A DNA stretch of 64,000 nt from Saprospiraceae bacterium (lineage in GTDB: Bacteria; Bacteroidota; Bacteroidia; Chitinophagales; Saprospiraceae), in assembly GCA_016709995.1 (NCBI GenBank), contig JADJLQ010000002.1:806001-870000 (forward strand), given 5' to 3'. The notes under the pieces were generated by a model. That model made no database searches. It saw nothing but the letters and a program-made list of their open reading frames with translations, and was not told the DNA's origin. The position numbers and the translations under genes are program-made. Numbering within the stretch: the stretch's first letter is position 1; the number at the start of each line of letters is the position of its first letter. This document shows, piece after piece, positions 10,117-20,093 of this stretch.

Positions 10117-10577
10117 TGGAAATGGATATTGTACAAGATCTCAAACTGAGCAAGTCACTGGTACTGCAACATTTTGACTTGCCCGCTACTGCGCTGCTAT
10201 GGTCATATGGCGAAGGTAAATGGAATATCAGGCAATTATTGATCCATATCGTCGACGCTGAAACGGTATTGTATGACCGAATTCGAAGGATTATTTCAGA
10301 GCAACCTAATCCCCTGATATGGGCATTTGATCAGGATGCCTGGGCTGCTCATCTCGATTATCATACTTTTCCTTTGGAGATAAGCAAACAAATATTCACC
10401 GGAGTGCGGGAGGGCGTCATACACCTTGCAGAAAGATACTACGTATCCCATGGTGATCTGCCCTTCGTGCATAGTCAGACCGGGATCAGAACGCTGCGCG
10501 ATGAAATGGATAAAGTCGCCTGGCATTGCAGGGGTCATTTGGCACAGATTGAAGTGGCTTTGGGGAGAGGCTTTTAA
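10116..10577 (+). CDS. DinB-family four-helix metalloenzyme-like protein
   Basis: 153 residues with the DinB/YfiT four-helix-bundle pattern. A first-helix His in LIHIVDAE and a late HCRGHLAQIE motif together supply the usual three-His metal site. Family members include thiol-dependent S-transferases and stress-induced proteins; the reaction here is unknown. Translation is probably coupled to the upstream isomerase through the TAATG overlap. An alternative start two codons later (10122) is possible. The gene lies 26 bp before the MFS gene. Confidence 0.85.
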   Translation: MEMDIVQDLKLSKSLVLQHFDLPATALLWSYGEGKWNIRQLLIHIVDAETVLYDRIRRIISEQPNPLIWAFDQDAWAAHLDYHTFPLEISKQIFTGVREGVIHLAERYYVSHGDLPFVHSQTGIRTLRDEMDKVAWHCRGHLAQIEVALGRGF

Positions 10578-10603
10578 TAATTGGTCATTGGGCACAATTT
10601 TAC

Positions 10604-11827
10604 ATGAACGATAAACCTTCTGCTTCTATCTTTCAACTTGCAGTCATCGTGAGTGCTTTGGGGTTTTTTGTCGATGTATATGATCTCCTGCTATTTGCTA
10701 TTATCAGAAAACCTAGTCTGGCGGCCATCGGTCTCACTGAGTCCCAGGTGCTGACTGACGGTGAGTTTCTTCTCAGCCTGCAGATGGTGGGCATGTTGAT
10801 CGGGGGTATCTTGTTTGGAATACTGGGAGATAAATTGGGTAGGCTTAGAGTACTTTTTGGATCCATCCTATTATATTCTTTGGCCAATATTGGAAATGGG
10901 ATGGTCACCGATCTGTATCAATATTCGGTCCTACGTTTCTTAGCAGGAGTAGGTTTGGCGGGCGAACTGGGTGCAGGTGTGACCCTGGTCAGTGAACAAT
11001 TGCCCAAAGAAAAAAGAAGCTTAGCCGCCGGATTCATTGCAGGGTTTGGGGTACTCGGTGCTGTGGCAGCTTTTGGTGTAAGCAAGTTATTTGATTGGCG
11101 AATATGCTATTTTATTGGAGGAGGTATGGGGATTGTTTTATTGTTGTTACGATTAAGAATTTCGGAAAGTACGATTTATCTCCAGGTAAAAAACACAGCG
11201 GTCCCCCGGGGTAATTTTCTGATGTTCTTTAATAACAGGCGTCGGTTTATACGGTATCTCCGATGTATCCTGATCGGCATTCCGGTATGGTACATCATTG
11301 GGATCCTGGTTACTTTTTCAGATCAGTTTGGTACCGCTTTTGGTGTGGAGGGTATTGAGCCGGGCCAGGCGATCATGTATTTCTACCTGGCTGTCGCTGC
11401 AGGCGATTATGTGGTCGGATGGATGAGCGAGCGGATCAAAAGCCGGAAGAGGACACTTTATATATTTTACTTGATCTGTCTTTTCTTCCTGATATTGTTT
11501 TTTACGCAGCACCATAATTCGGCAGCTTGGTTTTATACCTTGATTGCAGGCCTGGGATTTGGCGCTGGACTCAATGTGATATATCTTACTATGGGTGTCG
11601 AACAATTTGGAACCAATCTCAGAGCTTCCGCTGCAATCAGTATTTCCAATATGGTGAGAGGATCCACCCCTTTACTCATTATATTATTTAAATTTTTTCG
11701 CAGTGCTACGGGAGACTATGTCCAGGGAGCTATCCTTACCGGAGTCCTGGTGATGGGTATTGCAATCTGGGCATCTTATGGCATAGAGGAGACTTATGGT
11801 CGTGAGTTGGATTTCGTAGAAAAATGA
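10604..11827 (+). CDS. Major facilitator superfamily transporter (metabolite:H+ symporter-like)
   Basis: 407 residues with about 12 hydrophobic segments. The MFS loop 2-3 signature is present as GDKLGRLRVL near residue 85, and a conserved acidic pair FFVDVYD sits in the first helix, as in the sugar/metabolite-H+ symporter group. A basic loop (RRRFIRYLR) separates the two six-helix halves. It is third in the isomerase-DinB-MFS operon and probably brings in the isomerase's substrate or product across the inner membrane. It converges with ileS, with only 44 bp between the stop codons and no clear hairpin terminator. Confidence 0.88.
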   Translation: MNDKPSASIFQLAVIVSALGFFVDVYDLLLFAIIRKPSLAAIGLTESQVLTDGEFLLSLQMVGMLIGGILFGILGDKLGRLRVLFGSILLYSLANIGNGMVTDLYQYSVLRFLAGVGLAGELGAGVTLVSEQLPKEKRSLAAGFIAGFGVLGAVAAFGVSKLFDWRICYFIGGGMGIVLLLLRLRISESTIYLQVKNTAVPRGNFLMFFNNRRRFIRYLRCILIGIPVWYIIGILVTFSDQFGTAFGVEGIEPGQAIMYFYLAVAAGDYVVGWMSERIKSRKRTLYIFYLICLFFLILFFTQHHNSAAWFYTLIAGLGFGAGLNVIYLTMGVEQFGTNLRASAAISISNMVRGSTPLLIILFKFFRSATGDYVQGAILTGVLVMGIAIWASYGIEETYGRELDFVEK

Positions 11828-11871
11828 TTTAAAAAGCAAGATGATTCCTTAGTTGACTCATTCTATAATGC

Positions 11872-14800
11872 CTATGATACTTTCTCCAGCCCAATACCAA
11901 CAGCCAACCCTTCTACCAATTCCGTCTTGTCCACGCCGGTCAACGGCTTCAACTTGATATCATCGGCAAGTACCTCGTTTTTGATATAGTCTGAAAACAG
12001 ATTTAATGCAGGCAGGATAGTCTCTGTATGTTCTAAATACAAATGTATTCTATCAGTCACTTGAAGGTCACTACTCTTCCGTAGATTCTGCACCCGGTTG
12101 ACGATCTCGCGCGCGATGCCTTCTGCACGAAGATCATCATTCAACTCGGTGTCCAGGGCTACAGTCAAAGATCCATCGTTAGCCACAAACCAGCCTGGCA
12201 GATCTTCACTGCTGATCTCTACATCTTCCAGCGTGATAGGATAATTACTTTCCTTGATCTCCAGGATGAAGGAATTTGTTTTTTCGAGAGACCGGATCTG
12301 ATCTTGCGAAAAAGTAGCTATGAGATCAGCGGCTGCCTTCATGTCTTTACCTAACCTTTTTCCTAAGGTCTTAAAATTGGCTTTGATTTTTTTACTGATC
12401 AAGCCACTGGTATCGGTGATATACTCCAGGTTTTTGACATTGACCTCGGAAAGGATGAGGTCCTTGACCTGGTCGATCTGGGTGATAAATTTTTCATCCA
12501 GCACCGGCAGCAAGATGCGACTCAATGGTTGTCTTACCCTGAGTTTTTCTCTTTTGCGCAAGGACAGGACCAGGGAGCTGATGCGCTGCGCATAGTCCAT
12601 GCGCTCTTCGAGACCTGTATTGATGGTAGCCTTCTCCGAGATAGGGAAATAAGCCAGGTGAACTGAGTCATGAGACTCCTGCCCGGTAGCAGAATTTAGA
12701 TTCCGATACAACCAATCTGCAAAGAAAGGGGCCAGCGGCGCCATCAGTTTGCTCACGGTGATCAGGCATTCGTACAAAGTCTGATAGGCCGCTATTTTGT
12801 CGACGGTGTGAGTGCCATCGGCATTGAGCGAGGGTTTCCAAAATCGCCTTCGACAGAGCCGGACATACCAGTTGCTCAGATTTTCATCGACAAAGGTTTC
12901 TATCAAACGTGCGGCCACGGTAGGCTCGTATTCGGCATAAGCTTTGTCCACACCGGCGATCAGGGTATGCAGAGTGGAGAGTATCCATTGATCGATTTCC
13001 GGTCTTTCATGTAAAGCAATCGAAGGCTCCTGATGATAAAAACCATCTACATTGGCATACAGGAAAAGAATGAATAGGTATTGTATAGGGTTCCAAAAAA
13101 CTTGCGCTTGGATTCTTCCAATCCCTCTATATCGAATTTGAGATTTTCCCAGGGATTGGCATTGGCGATCATATACCAGCGAGTCGCATCAGCACCATGT
13201 TTGTCCAGTGTCTCAAATGGGTCCACCGCATTGCCGAGTCGTTTAGACATCTTCTGGCCGTTTTTATCGAGCACGAGACCATTGCTCACTACATTTTTAA
13301 AAGCTACTGAATCAAAGCACATGGTCGCGATCGCATGCAGGGTAAAAAACCACCCACGGGTCTGATCTACTCCTTCAGCAATATAATCCGCAGGAAAGTT
13401 GGCTTTAAACTTCTCCTGGTTTTCGAAAGGATAATGCCACTGAGCATAAGGCATGGAGCCCGAGTCAAACCATACATCGATCAGGTCAAGTTCCCGCTTC
13501 ATAGGTTGACCGGTAGCGGATATCAGCGTGATCTCGTCGATATAGGGACGGTGCAGATCGGTCGGTACGGTTTGATGTAAGTCCAGGGCTACATTGGCTT
13601 TATCTATCTCCTGTTGTAATTCTGCTATAGATCCTATGCAGATCTCTTCAGACTGATCTTCGGATCTCCAGATGGGCAAGCCAATACCCCAATACCTTGA
13701 TCGGGAAAGATTCCAGTCCTGGAGGTTCTCCAACCAATTGCCAAATCGACCGGTGCCGGTACTCTCAGGCTTCCAGTTGATGGTCTTATTCAATGCGACC
13801 ATCCTGTCTTTGGCTGCAGTAGATTTGATAAACCAGCTATCGAGCGGGTAATACAAGACTGGTTTGTCGGTGCGCCAGCAGTGAGGATAAGTATGTACAT
13901 ATTTCTGCACATTCAGCGCTTTATTCTCTTGTTTGAGTTTTACGGCGATGTCTATATCTACATTTTGATAGTTTGGATCATCCGTGTAATCTTTGACATA
14001 CCGACCAGCGAATTCTCCTACCTGATCCGTAAACTTACCTTGTTTATCCACCAGGGTAAGAGAACCTATCCCATTGGCTCTGGCTACGCGCATATCATCC
14101 GCCCCAAAGGAAGGAGCCGTATGGACTACGCCTGTACCATCCTCTGTGGTCACAAAATCTCCGATCAGTACCTTAAATGCATCACCGTCTGTTGGTATGC
14201 CATAGGGAAATAATTGATGATATCGAATATCAGCCAATCCGGATCCTTTGAATGATGCTGATTGCTCCAAAATGGGCGCTTTGGTTTTTCCTCCAACCCA
14301 ATTAGGTGCCAATACGGAAGCTATCACGATAGACATCGGCATATCAGTATAAGGATTATTGGTCTTGATCTTGACATAATCAATATTTTTTCCGACGGTC
14401 AAGGCAGTATTGGAGGGAAGGGTCCACGGCGTAGTCGTCCAGGCAGCTATGCGTACATCTTCGGTCTCTGTATCAAATAAAAAGGCCGACCGATCATCCC
14501 GAATCACCTCAAACAAGGCGACGATCGAAGTATCACTAACCTCTTTGTAAGTGCCCGGCATATTGAGCTCATGCGAACTCAAGCCAGTGCCCGCAGCAGG
14601 CGAGAAAGGTTGTATCGTATATCCTTTGTACAACAGACCTTTTTTGTATAAAATTTGCAGCAGATTCCAGACTGACTCGATATAATCATTTTCGTACGTG
14701 ATGTATGGATGCTCCAGGTCGACCCAATAGCCGATACGACGCGTGAGTTCGTCCCACTGATCTTTATAGCGCAGTACCGTCTTGCGACAAGCGTGGTTAT

Positions 14801-15146
14801 AATCGTCGATTGATATTTTTTTGCCGATGTCTTCTTTGGTAATGCCGAGCTCCTTTTCTACACTGAGTTCGATCGGCAGGCCATGAGTATCCCATCCACC
14901 TTTGCGCTCTACCCGCTCGCCTTTCATCGTATGGTAGCGGCAGAAAAGGTCTTTGATCGCGCGCGCCATCACATGATGGATACCGGGCAAGCCATTGGCA
15001 GAGGGTGGCCCTTCGTAGAATACAAAAGGTTGGCCATCAGCACGCTCTGCAATGCTTTTATTAAATATGTCGTTATTTTCCCAAAAGGACCTGACTTCGC
15101 GATCGATATCAGGCAGATTGAGGGATTTGTACTCGTTGTATGGCAT
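11872..15146 (-). CDS. ileS: Isoleucyl-tRNA synthetase, interrupted by one frameshift
   Basis: IleS charges tRNA-Ile with isoleucine. Two frames, 15146-13047 (699 aa) and 12951-11872 (359 aa), plus the bridge between them, make a protein of about 1,090 residues, the length of the long eukaryote-like bacterial IleRS. The HIGH-type motif reads PSANGLPGIHH (about 48-58), and the editing domain and KMSKRLGN signature are in the first piece. The anticodon-binding and C-terminal domains are in the second. As given, the frame stops after SFFSCMPM. One more base in the A4 run at 13064-13067 gives SFFFLYANVDGFYHQEPS and runs straight into the second piece. As a normally single-copy essential gene, a true break would be lethal, so a sequence error is the best explanation. 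Confidence 0.93.
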
Positions 15147-15541
15147 AATTTAGGGCTGCAAAGATAGAGAAGATGAAGGACAATCGTCGAAAAGCTGAAA
15201 ACAGAAAGATCCCTAATTGGTCTTTTGACTCTATCCGACATTCTCTGACGGACAGTTATTGAATTTGAAACTGGTATATTTTTTTGTGTTAACTTTCAAT
15301 GCTTTCTTCATTGCAGCACATATCCGGATACTTGTCATAGAAGACCAAATAAATATGGGTAAATCAGAATTACTTAACAGGATTTAATAAACCATGCAGC
15401 GTTGTCTTCACTTTGGTTGCTTGTAACAAAAAATACGCAACCAATGGGTAGTGGCGAAGGTGAAAGGTATTCTAAAAATAAATTCTGATGGTAGACCGGC
15501 AATCAACTCATAAGCAGGGTGCGCCAATTCTTATGATAAAT
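15147..15541. other. Intergenic region with one inverted repeat
   Basis: About 395 bp between ileS and a DsrE-like gene, both on the minus strand. No gene is visible. At 15413-15444 the arms TTGGTTGC and GCAACCAA form a perfect 8-bp stem with a 16-base loop, about 100 bp past the DsrE-like stop. It has no T-run on the minus strand, so it is not a standard terminator. The rest must contain the ileS promoter, which I could not place. Confidence 0.5.
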
Positions 15542-15958
15542 TTAATCTACGATTTTAATGTAACCATAACCGTCAGCTTGTTTACTAATTAATTCATAAA
15601 TAGCATCAGGCACAGTAGTAACACCAGGCAATAACATATCACGAGCTACTTTATGCACTTTCATAGCTTGCTCACAGACTGCAAAGGTTACATTTTTTGA
15701 GCCAGCAAATTTTTCTACATCCATGGACACAGAAGATTTTTCCGTCTCCACCATATTTAATGATTTTCCATAAAACACTACCTCCAGTTTTGCGTCAGGA
15801 TAAGATTCTAGAATACCTTTTATCCAGCGGATCACCCTTTTGTGCGTCAGGGTATCACCAGTAGTTAAGTCGAACACAACATTATATGGTTTGGGTTGTG
15901 AATACAAACTATAACTTGAAGCTACTAAAATGCATGCAATAAATAATATACGTTTCAT
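15542..15958 (-). CDS. Exported DsrE/DsrF-like family protein (Sec signal)
   Basis: 138 residues. A Sec signal peptide ends near YSLYSQ, followed by a DsrE-like alpha/beta domain: NVVFDLTTGD, then LEVVFYGKSLNMVE, a conserved Cys in FAVCEQAMKVHKV, and LLPGVTTVPDAIYELI near the end. DsrE-fold proteins often carry a reactive Cys in sulfur relay, though many exported Bacteroidota members have no known role. It is divergent from a second exported DsrE-like gene at 16136 with the same C-terminal pattern, so the two may be regulated together from the 177-bp gap. Confidence 0.82.
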   Translation of the reverse strand: MKRILFIACILVASSYSLYSQPKPYNVVFDLTTGDTLTHKRVIRWIKGILESYPDAKLEVVFYGKSLNMVETEKSSVSMDVEKFAGSKNVTFAVCEQAMKVHKVARDMLLPGVTTVPDAIYELISKQADGYGYIKIVD

Positions 15959-16135
15959 GATAATATTTTTGATATTTAATAATCGAATTTTATTGAAAAA
16001 CTGACTCCAATTTACAAAAGCCTTACTGCAAAATGAAATAAAAAAAATAGTGCCTCTATTAGTTTATTATCTGTTTTTATTGTATGTTTCTTAGTTTTTT
16101 TTTCAAAAAAATATTCTTCATTAAACCCAATTACT

Positions 16136-16840
16136 ATGAAAATCTATCAAAAAAACAAAAACACAGACCGCCGTAAATTTTTAAGCTCCATTGCTACAGG
16201 GGCTGCTTCCATCGGATTGACGACGATGGTTCCTACCATGAACGCTTTTGCAAATTCAGAGACTGTTTTGCCTGCTGCACCTGGTGACCCTGTCGCATGG
16301 TTTGAAAAAATTAAAGGCACACAACGCATTGTTTTTGATGCGACACAACCGCATGAGATATATCCCTTTGCCTGGCCCAGGGTGTTTTTAATGACCAATG
16401 AAATGACAGGACAGAAAGCCGATGATTGTGGGGTGGTAGTCGTACTTCGTCATACTGCCATAGGTTATGCTATGGAGGACAGGCTTTGGGCTAAATACAA
16501 TTTGGGAGAGGTATTTAAAGCAAATGATCCTGAAACTGGCAAGCCCGCTCTACGCAATCCTTTTTGGAAACCCAAAGCCGGAGCATTTAAAGTCCCAGGC
16601 ATCGGCGAGGTATTAATAGGTATAAACGAGTTGCAGGCAAATGGCGTCATGTTTTGTGTCTGTGAAGCGGCAATGACTGTTTTTAGTACAGGAGTTGCAA
16701 AAGGCATGAATTTGGATGCCTCAGAAGTAAGAAAAGATTTTATGAGTGGGATACTTCCAGGTATCCAAGCTGTTCCCTCTGGCGTATGGGCTTTAGGCAG
16801 AGCCCAAAATAAAGGATGTGGATACATTTTCGCGGGATAA
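16136..16840 (+). CDS. Tat-exported DsrE-like protein
   Basis: 234 residues. A twin-arginine signal (TDRRKFLSSIATGAASIGL) ends near NAFA. The mature domain resembles the neighbouring 15542-15958 protein, with GVVVVLRHTAI, a Cys-rich FCVCEAAMTVF and a final LPGIQAVPSGVWALGRAQ segment matching LPGVTTVPDAIYELISKQ in the divergent gene. It has a longer insert between the first strand and the Cys motif. Tat export suggests folding or cofactor binding in the cytoplasm first. Function is unknown; redox or sulfur handling is a guess from the fold. It is followed by a strong bidirectional terminator. Confidence 0.78.
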   Translation: MKIYQKNKNTDRRKFLSSIATGAASIGLTTMVPTMNAFANSETVLPAAPGDPVAWFEKIKGTQRIVFDATQPHEIYPFAWPRVFLMTNEMTGQKADDCGVVVVLRHTAIGYAMEDRLWAKYNLGEVFKANDPETGKPALRNPFWKPKAGAFKVPGIGEVLIGINELQANGVMFCVCEAAMTVFSTGVAKGMNLDASEVRKDFMSGILPGIQAVPSGVWALGRAQNKGCGYIFAG

Positions 16841-16930
16841 TTAAAAAAGTCAAAAACATTATTATTTATTCGAACTCATTTGTAAATACCTACTAGTGAG
16901 TGCTAAATACCATTTAATGTATTCATAAAA

Positions 16931-16975
16931 ATAAAGTGTCTTTGAGTTTTACCTTGAAGACACTTTATCTTTTTC
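16931..16975. terminator. Strong intrinsic terminator, probably bidirectional
   Basis: ATAAAGTGTCTT (16931-16942) and AAGACACTTTAT (16957-16968) form a perfect 12-bp stem with a 14-base loop. It is followed by CTTTTTC on the plus strand and preceded by an A-run giving a T-run on the minus strand. It ends the Tat-DsrE gene (stop at 16840) and could also end the convergent old-yellow-enzyme gene (stop at 17047). Confidence 0.85.
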
Positions 16976-17046
16976 AACAATTTTGGTGGGTAAAAACCTA
17001 CTTCATCCTTCGGATATTTTGTACGCTTAAGATCCAGTGCTAATTT

Positions 17047-18378
17047 TCATTCATCAATACAAGCACTCCACCACATGATCTGTGCTTCCATTTCCTGTTC
17101 TGATTTAAACCGTGACGGATCGTAACAGCCAAGAGGAAAATTAGCTGTTCGAACCGGGCAACGATTACAGTGGGTACAGGGATTGGCAGCTTTGGTGCTT
17201 CCTGCTCTGAATTGTTGGATCAGGTCTACATTGGCGAGGAGTGGTCGTGCCATAGAGATCAGATCTGCTTTGCCATGAGTGAGCGTAGACTCTATAATAT
17301 CACGATCCTGGTAGCCTCCGTTGGAAATGACCGGCAGTCCAACCTCTTGCTTAAATCGCAAAGCATCATCAGCTGATATAGCAGGAGTGTCCGACCAACC
17401 AATATTTGCGATAGGGTTTAGAATAAACTCGGGGATCAGATTAAACAATACTGCGCGCAAACCTGCTTTGATAGATAAATGTCTATTGGAATTGTAAAAC
17501 ATCTTCATCTCGTGTACGGGAAAAGAGCCCGGATTGCCTTTAGGATTGGGAAATCCATAGCCTTTATCAATGTGCAGGTAATCGATACCCAGGGCTTTGA
17601 GTTTTTGAGCGTAGTGAAGATTTTCCTCGATCGTATTGCCAAAATACCAATGTCTGAGCGGAAAGCGTATAGGTAGCCTCAAGTTTAATGGTTGGTAGTT
17701 ATAATCCGCTGCCGATAGCCTGATACCGATGGGGAAATCATCACCCACTTTTTTTCTTACAGCCAGGATGATTTCTTCTAACAGTGTAAATCGTTTGTCT
17801 ACCGTGCCACCATATTTATCTGTCCTGCGATTGATACCCGGATTCAAAAACTGGTGAATGACATACCCTTTGCTGGCAGTGATCTCAAGTCCATCTGCCC
17901 CTGCAGCACGCACCCGCCTGGCTGCTTCTGCAAAATTGGTGATGGTCATTTCGATCTCTTCGATGGTCATTGCCTTGTGCAGATTTTGATATCCATAAAA
18001 CAAATCAAACAGTGTCGATGATGATTTGGCATCAGAGGCTTGAGCAAACAAACTAGTGTGCGTAGCTCCTCCCGTATCTCCGATCTGTACGATGTACCTG
18101 CAGTCATAGGCTTGTACCGCTTTGATAGCATCGGCCAGGGGCTTGATGTAACGATCATCGCTGAGCTTTGGATATTCCATGGGCGAGGTACGCTCATCAT
18201 TGACGCTGATGGTTGCAGAGATGATGCCGGCCACATCGTGCTGGGCAAATCGTTTTTCAAAATTTTTAAAAGCAGACGATACGGTTCCATCATAAAAAGA
18301 GGTACGACCCCCGATAGAAGATCTGAGTATCCGATGTTTAAAATGTAGATTTTTGATTTGAAAAGGTTCGAAGATCAT
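17047..18378 (-). CDS. NADH:flavin oxidoreductase, old yellow enzyme family with Fe-S-type Cys cluster
   Basis: 443 residues with an FMN-binding TIM barrel: IFEPFQIKNLHFKHRILRSS at the start, YIVQIGDTGG, GADGLEITASKGYVIHQFLNP with the catalytic-region His-x-x-Asn order, NRRTDKYGG, and VISNGGYQDRD plus ISMARPLL for phosphate binding. Near the end, CTHCNRC and GCYDPSRF supply four Cys that fit a 4Fe-4S site, as in 2,4-dienoyl-CoA-reductase/enoate-reductase relatives. However, it stops after the barrel, with no C-terminal FAD/NAD domain. It likely reduces an activated C=C bond; the substrate is unknown. It stands alone on the minus strand. Confidence 0.87.
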   Translation of the reverse strand: MIFEPFQIKNLHFKHRILRSSIGGRTSFYDGTVSSAFKNFEKRFAQHDVAGIISATISVNDERTSPMEYPKLSDDRYIKPLADAIKAVQAYDCRYIVQIGDTGGATHTSLFAQASDAKSSSTLFDLFYGYQNLHKAMTIEEIEMTITNFAEAARRVRAAGADGLEITASKGYVIHQFLNPGINRRTDKYGGTVDKRFTLLEEIILAVRKKVGDDFPIGIRLSAADYNYQPLNLRLPIRFPLRHWYFGNTIEENLHYAQKLKALGIDYLHIDKGYGFPNPKGNPGSFPVHEMKMFYNSNRHLSIKAGLRAVLFNLIPEFILNPIANIGWSDTPAISADDALRFKQEVGLPVISNGGYQDRDIIESTLTHGKADLISMARPLLANVDLIQQFRAGSTKAANPCTHCNRCPVRTANFPLGCYDPSRFKSEQEMEAQIMWWSACIDE

Positions 18379-18621
18379 AGGATTAGTGATTGGCGTTTTT
18401 AAAAGGCTAAATTAGACGACCCATTACGATTCTCTGTCATTGCAAATAATTTTACACTTCTAGTTAAAAAAGAGACAAGTCAACGGATGCAAAACATGCT
18501 GATTGACCGTACTAATCTAGTTAATCTTAAACCGGACTTGACTACATTTTAAATAAAAATTGTATCATGCTGTTCAATAGGATATTCATGAAGCTGCTTA
18601 CTTTTACCATTTCCTATACTT

Positions 18622-19497
18622 ATGTTGCTTGCCTTTGTCACTGACTTCGAACACCCGGATCTGACTGAAGATGATGTTCTTTTGGCCCAATATTTATATT
18701 CTAAAGGATATCAGGTACATCCTGCTGTTTGGGATGATAACACGATTGATTGGACATCATTTGATTGTGTCATCGTGAGATCCCCCTGGGATTATTTTCA
18801 CAAAGTGGACGCTTTTACTGCCTGGCTGGATCTGTTGGAAGAAAAAAGAATTAAAGTCTTTAATCCGATCTCTGTACTTCGATGGAATCACGATAAAAGT
18901 TATCTGCTTCGGTTGAGGTCGGAAGGGGTCCTCATACCTCAGTTCTATTATTGTCATAAAAATCAAACTTACTCGTTGAGTGAAATCCTCCACAATCATC
19001 AATGGTCTAAGGCGGTCATCAAACCTTCCATTTCCGGAGGGGCCTATAAAACCTGGGTAGTTGAACTTGCTACTATAGAGGCTCATACGGCAGATTTTGA
19101 AGATTTGCTCTTATACAGAGATGTGATCATCCAAAAGTATGCTCATGAGATCGTAGATCGCGGAGAAATCTCTATGATATACTTCAATAAAAAATTTAGT
19201 CACGCAGTTTGTAAAAAAGCCAAAGCAGGTGATTTTAGAGTACAGTCTGAGCATGGAGGGTATCACCAATCTTACACGCCTGATGTATCATTATTAAAAG
19301 ACCTTGACACCATACTCGGTCTGATTACTGATCCGCTGTTATATGCCAGGATCGATGGATACCTGGATGATCAGGGCCGGTTTAATTTGATGGAGCTTGA
19401 GTTCTTAGAGCCTCTTTTGTTTTTTGATAGCGATTCCGGTGCTTGCCACAGATTTACCGCAGCTTTATCGCAAATGACTGAAGGCAGCCCAAATTGA
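18622..19497 (+). CDS. ATP-grasp domain protein (RimK/glutathione-synthetase-like, DcsG-type)
   Basis: 291 residues. The N-terminal part (VIVRSPWDYFHKVDAF) and the central SKAVIKPSISGGAYKTW ATP-binding strand, followed by FRVQSEHGG and a final MELEFLEPLLFF metal-binding strand, match the ATP-grasp group that includes the cycloserine-pathway ligase DcsG. Such enzymes join a carboxylate to an amine through an acyl phosphate. No partner genes define the substrate. It is a single transcription unit with 240 bp upstream. Confidence 0.82.
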   Translation: MLLAFVTDFEHPDLTEDDVLLAQYLYSKGYQVHPAVWDDNTIDWTSFDCVIVRSPWDYFHKVDAFTAWLDLLEEKRIKVFNPISVLRWNHDKSYLLRLRSEGVLIPQFYYCHKNQTYSLSEILHNHQWSKAVIKPSISGGAYKTWVVELATIEAHTADFEDLLLYRDVIIQKYAHEIVDRGEISMIYFNKKFSHAVCKKAKAGDFRVQSEHGGYHQSYTPDVSLLKDLDTILGLITDPLLYARIDGYLDDQGRFNLMELEFLEPLLFFDSDSGACHRFTAALSQMTEGSPN

Positions 19498-19710
19498 AAA
19501 TTGATTAAAAAGTGCTTGGCATAGGTAGGACCTACCTCGTACAGGTATTCTATAACGAATTAAAACCACCTATTTAGGCTCATTATTACTCAAATAGTAC
19601 ATATTTTGAAGCAATAAAAAGTCTAGCCTTGCCAAAAAACAAGAGCCGTTTTTGCCAGGTTTTTAAAAAATTAAAGGACCCTGGCTGGTAAAAAAGACTT
19701 AATCGTTGAT

Positions 19711-19911
19711 TTAGAATGACTGTTTAGCCACACCGTCTTTGATCGCCTGGAGGGCTTTTTCTGCACCCATAAGACAGGTCAGTTTGTTACCTTTACCGTC
19801 ATTGCCCTGGGCCATATAACCACCACGTGCAGTTTTAGTGATCACTGCGTCTTTCATTTCGACATTTTTTTCTTTGGTCTTCACATTGTATGCTCTGATT
19901 GGCTCTGCCAT
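19711..19911 (-). CDS. Small conserved protein, DUF5679-like
   Basis: 66 residues, starting MAEPIRAYNVKTKEKNVEMKD and containing TKTARGGYMAQGND. This pattern resembles DUF5679-type mini-proteins that normally have zinc-ribbon Cys pairs. Here the first pair is absent (YNVKTKE in place of YCVKCK) and only one Cys remains, so metal binding is unlikely. Function unknown. The compact frame with a clean start codon and AT-rich flanks supports a real gene. Confidence 0.7.
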   Translation of the reverse strand: MAEPIRAYNVKTKEKNVEMKDAVITKTARGGYMAQGNDGKGNKLTCLMGAEKALQAIKDGVAKQSF

Positions 19912-20093
19912 AAATATTAATTTTTTTGTTTAAGGCCGCAAAGATAAGGATAATTTGCCGCATAGACTAAATCATTTCGAAGATAGATAACTTTAGCAGA
20001 TCGGTTAATATTTGGTTAAATACAGAGGATGTACGCTCTATCTGGTTGATATTCAGATAGCTTTATTATGTTTTTTCATTTTAAACTCATCCA

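Noticed and set aside
15413..15444. An 8-bp stem with a 16-base loop after the DsrE-like gene as a terminator
   Set aside because: There is no T-run on the coding strand; kept only as a note in the intergenic entry.
19640..19690. A GCCAGG...CCTGGC inverted repeat downstream of the ATP-grasp and DUF5679-like genes
   Set aside because: Its loop is 20 bases and no T-run follows on either strand, so I do not list it as a terminator.
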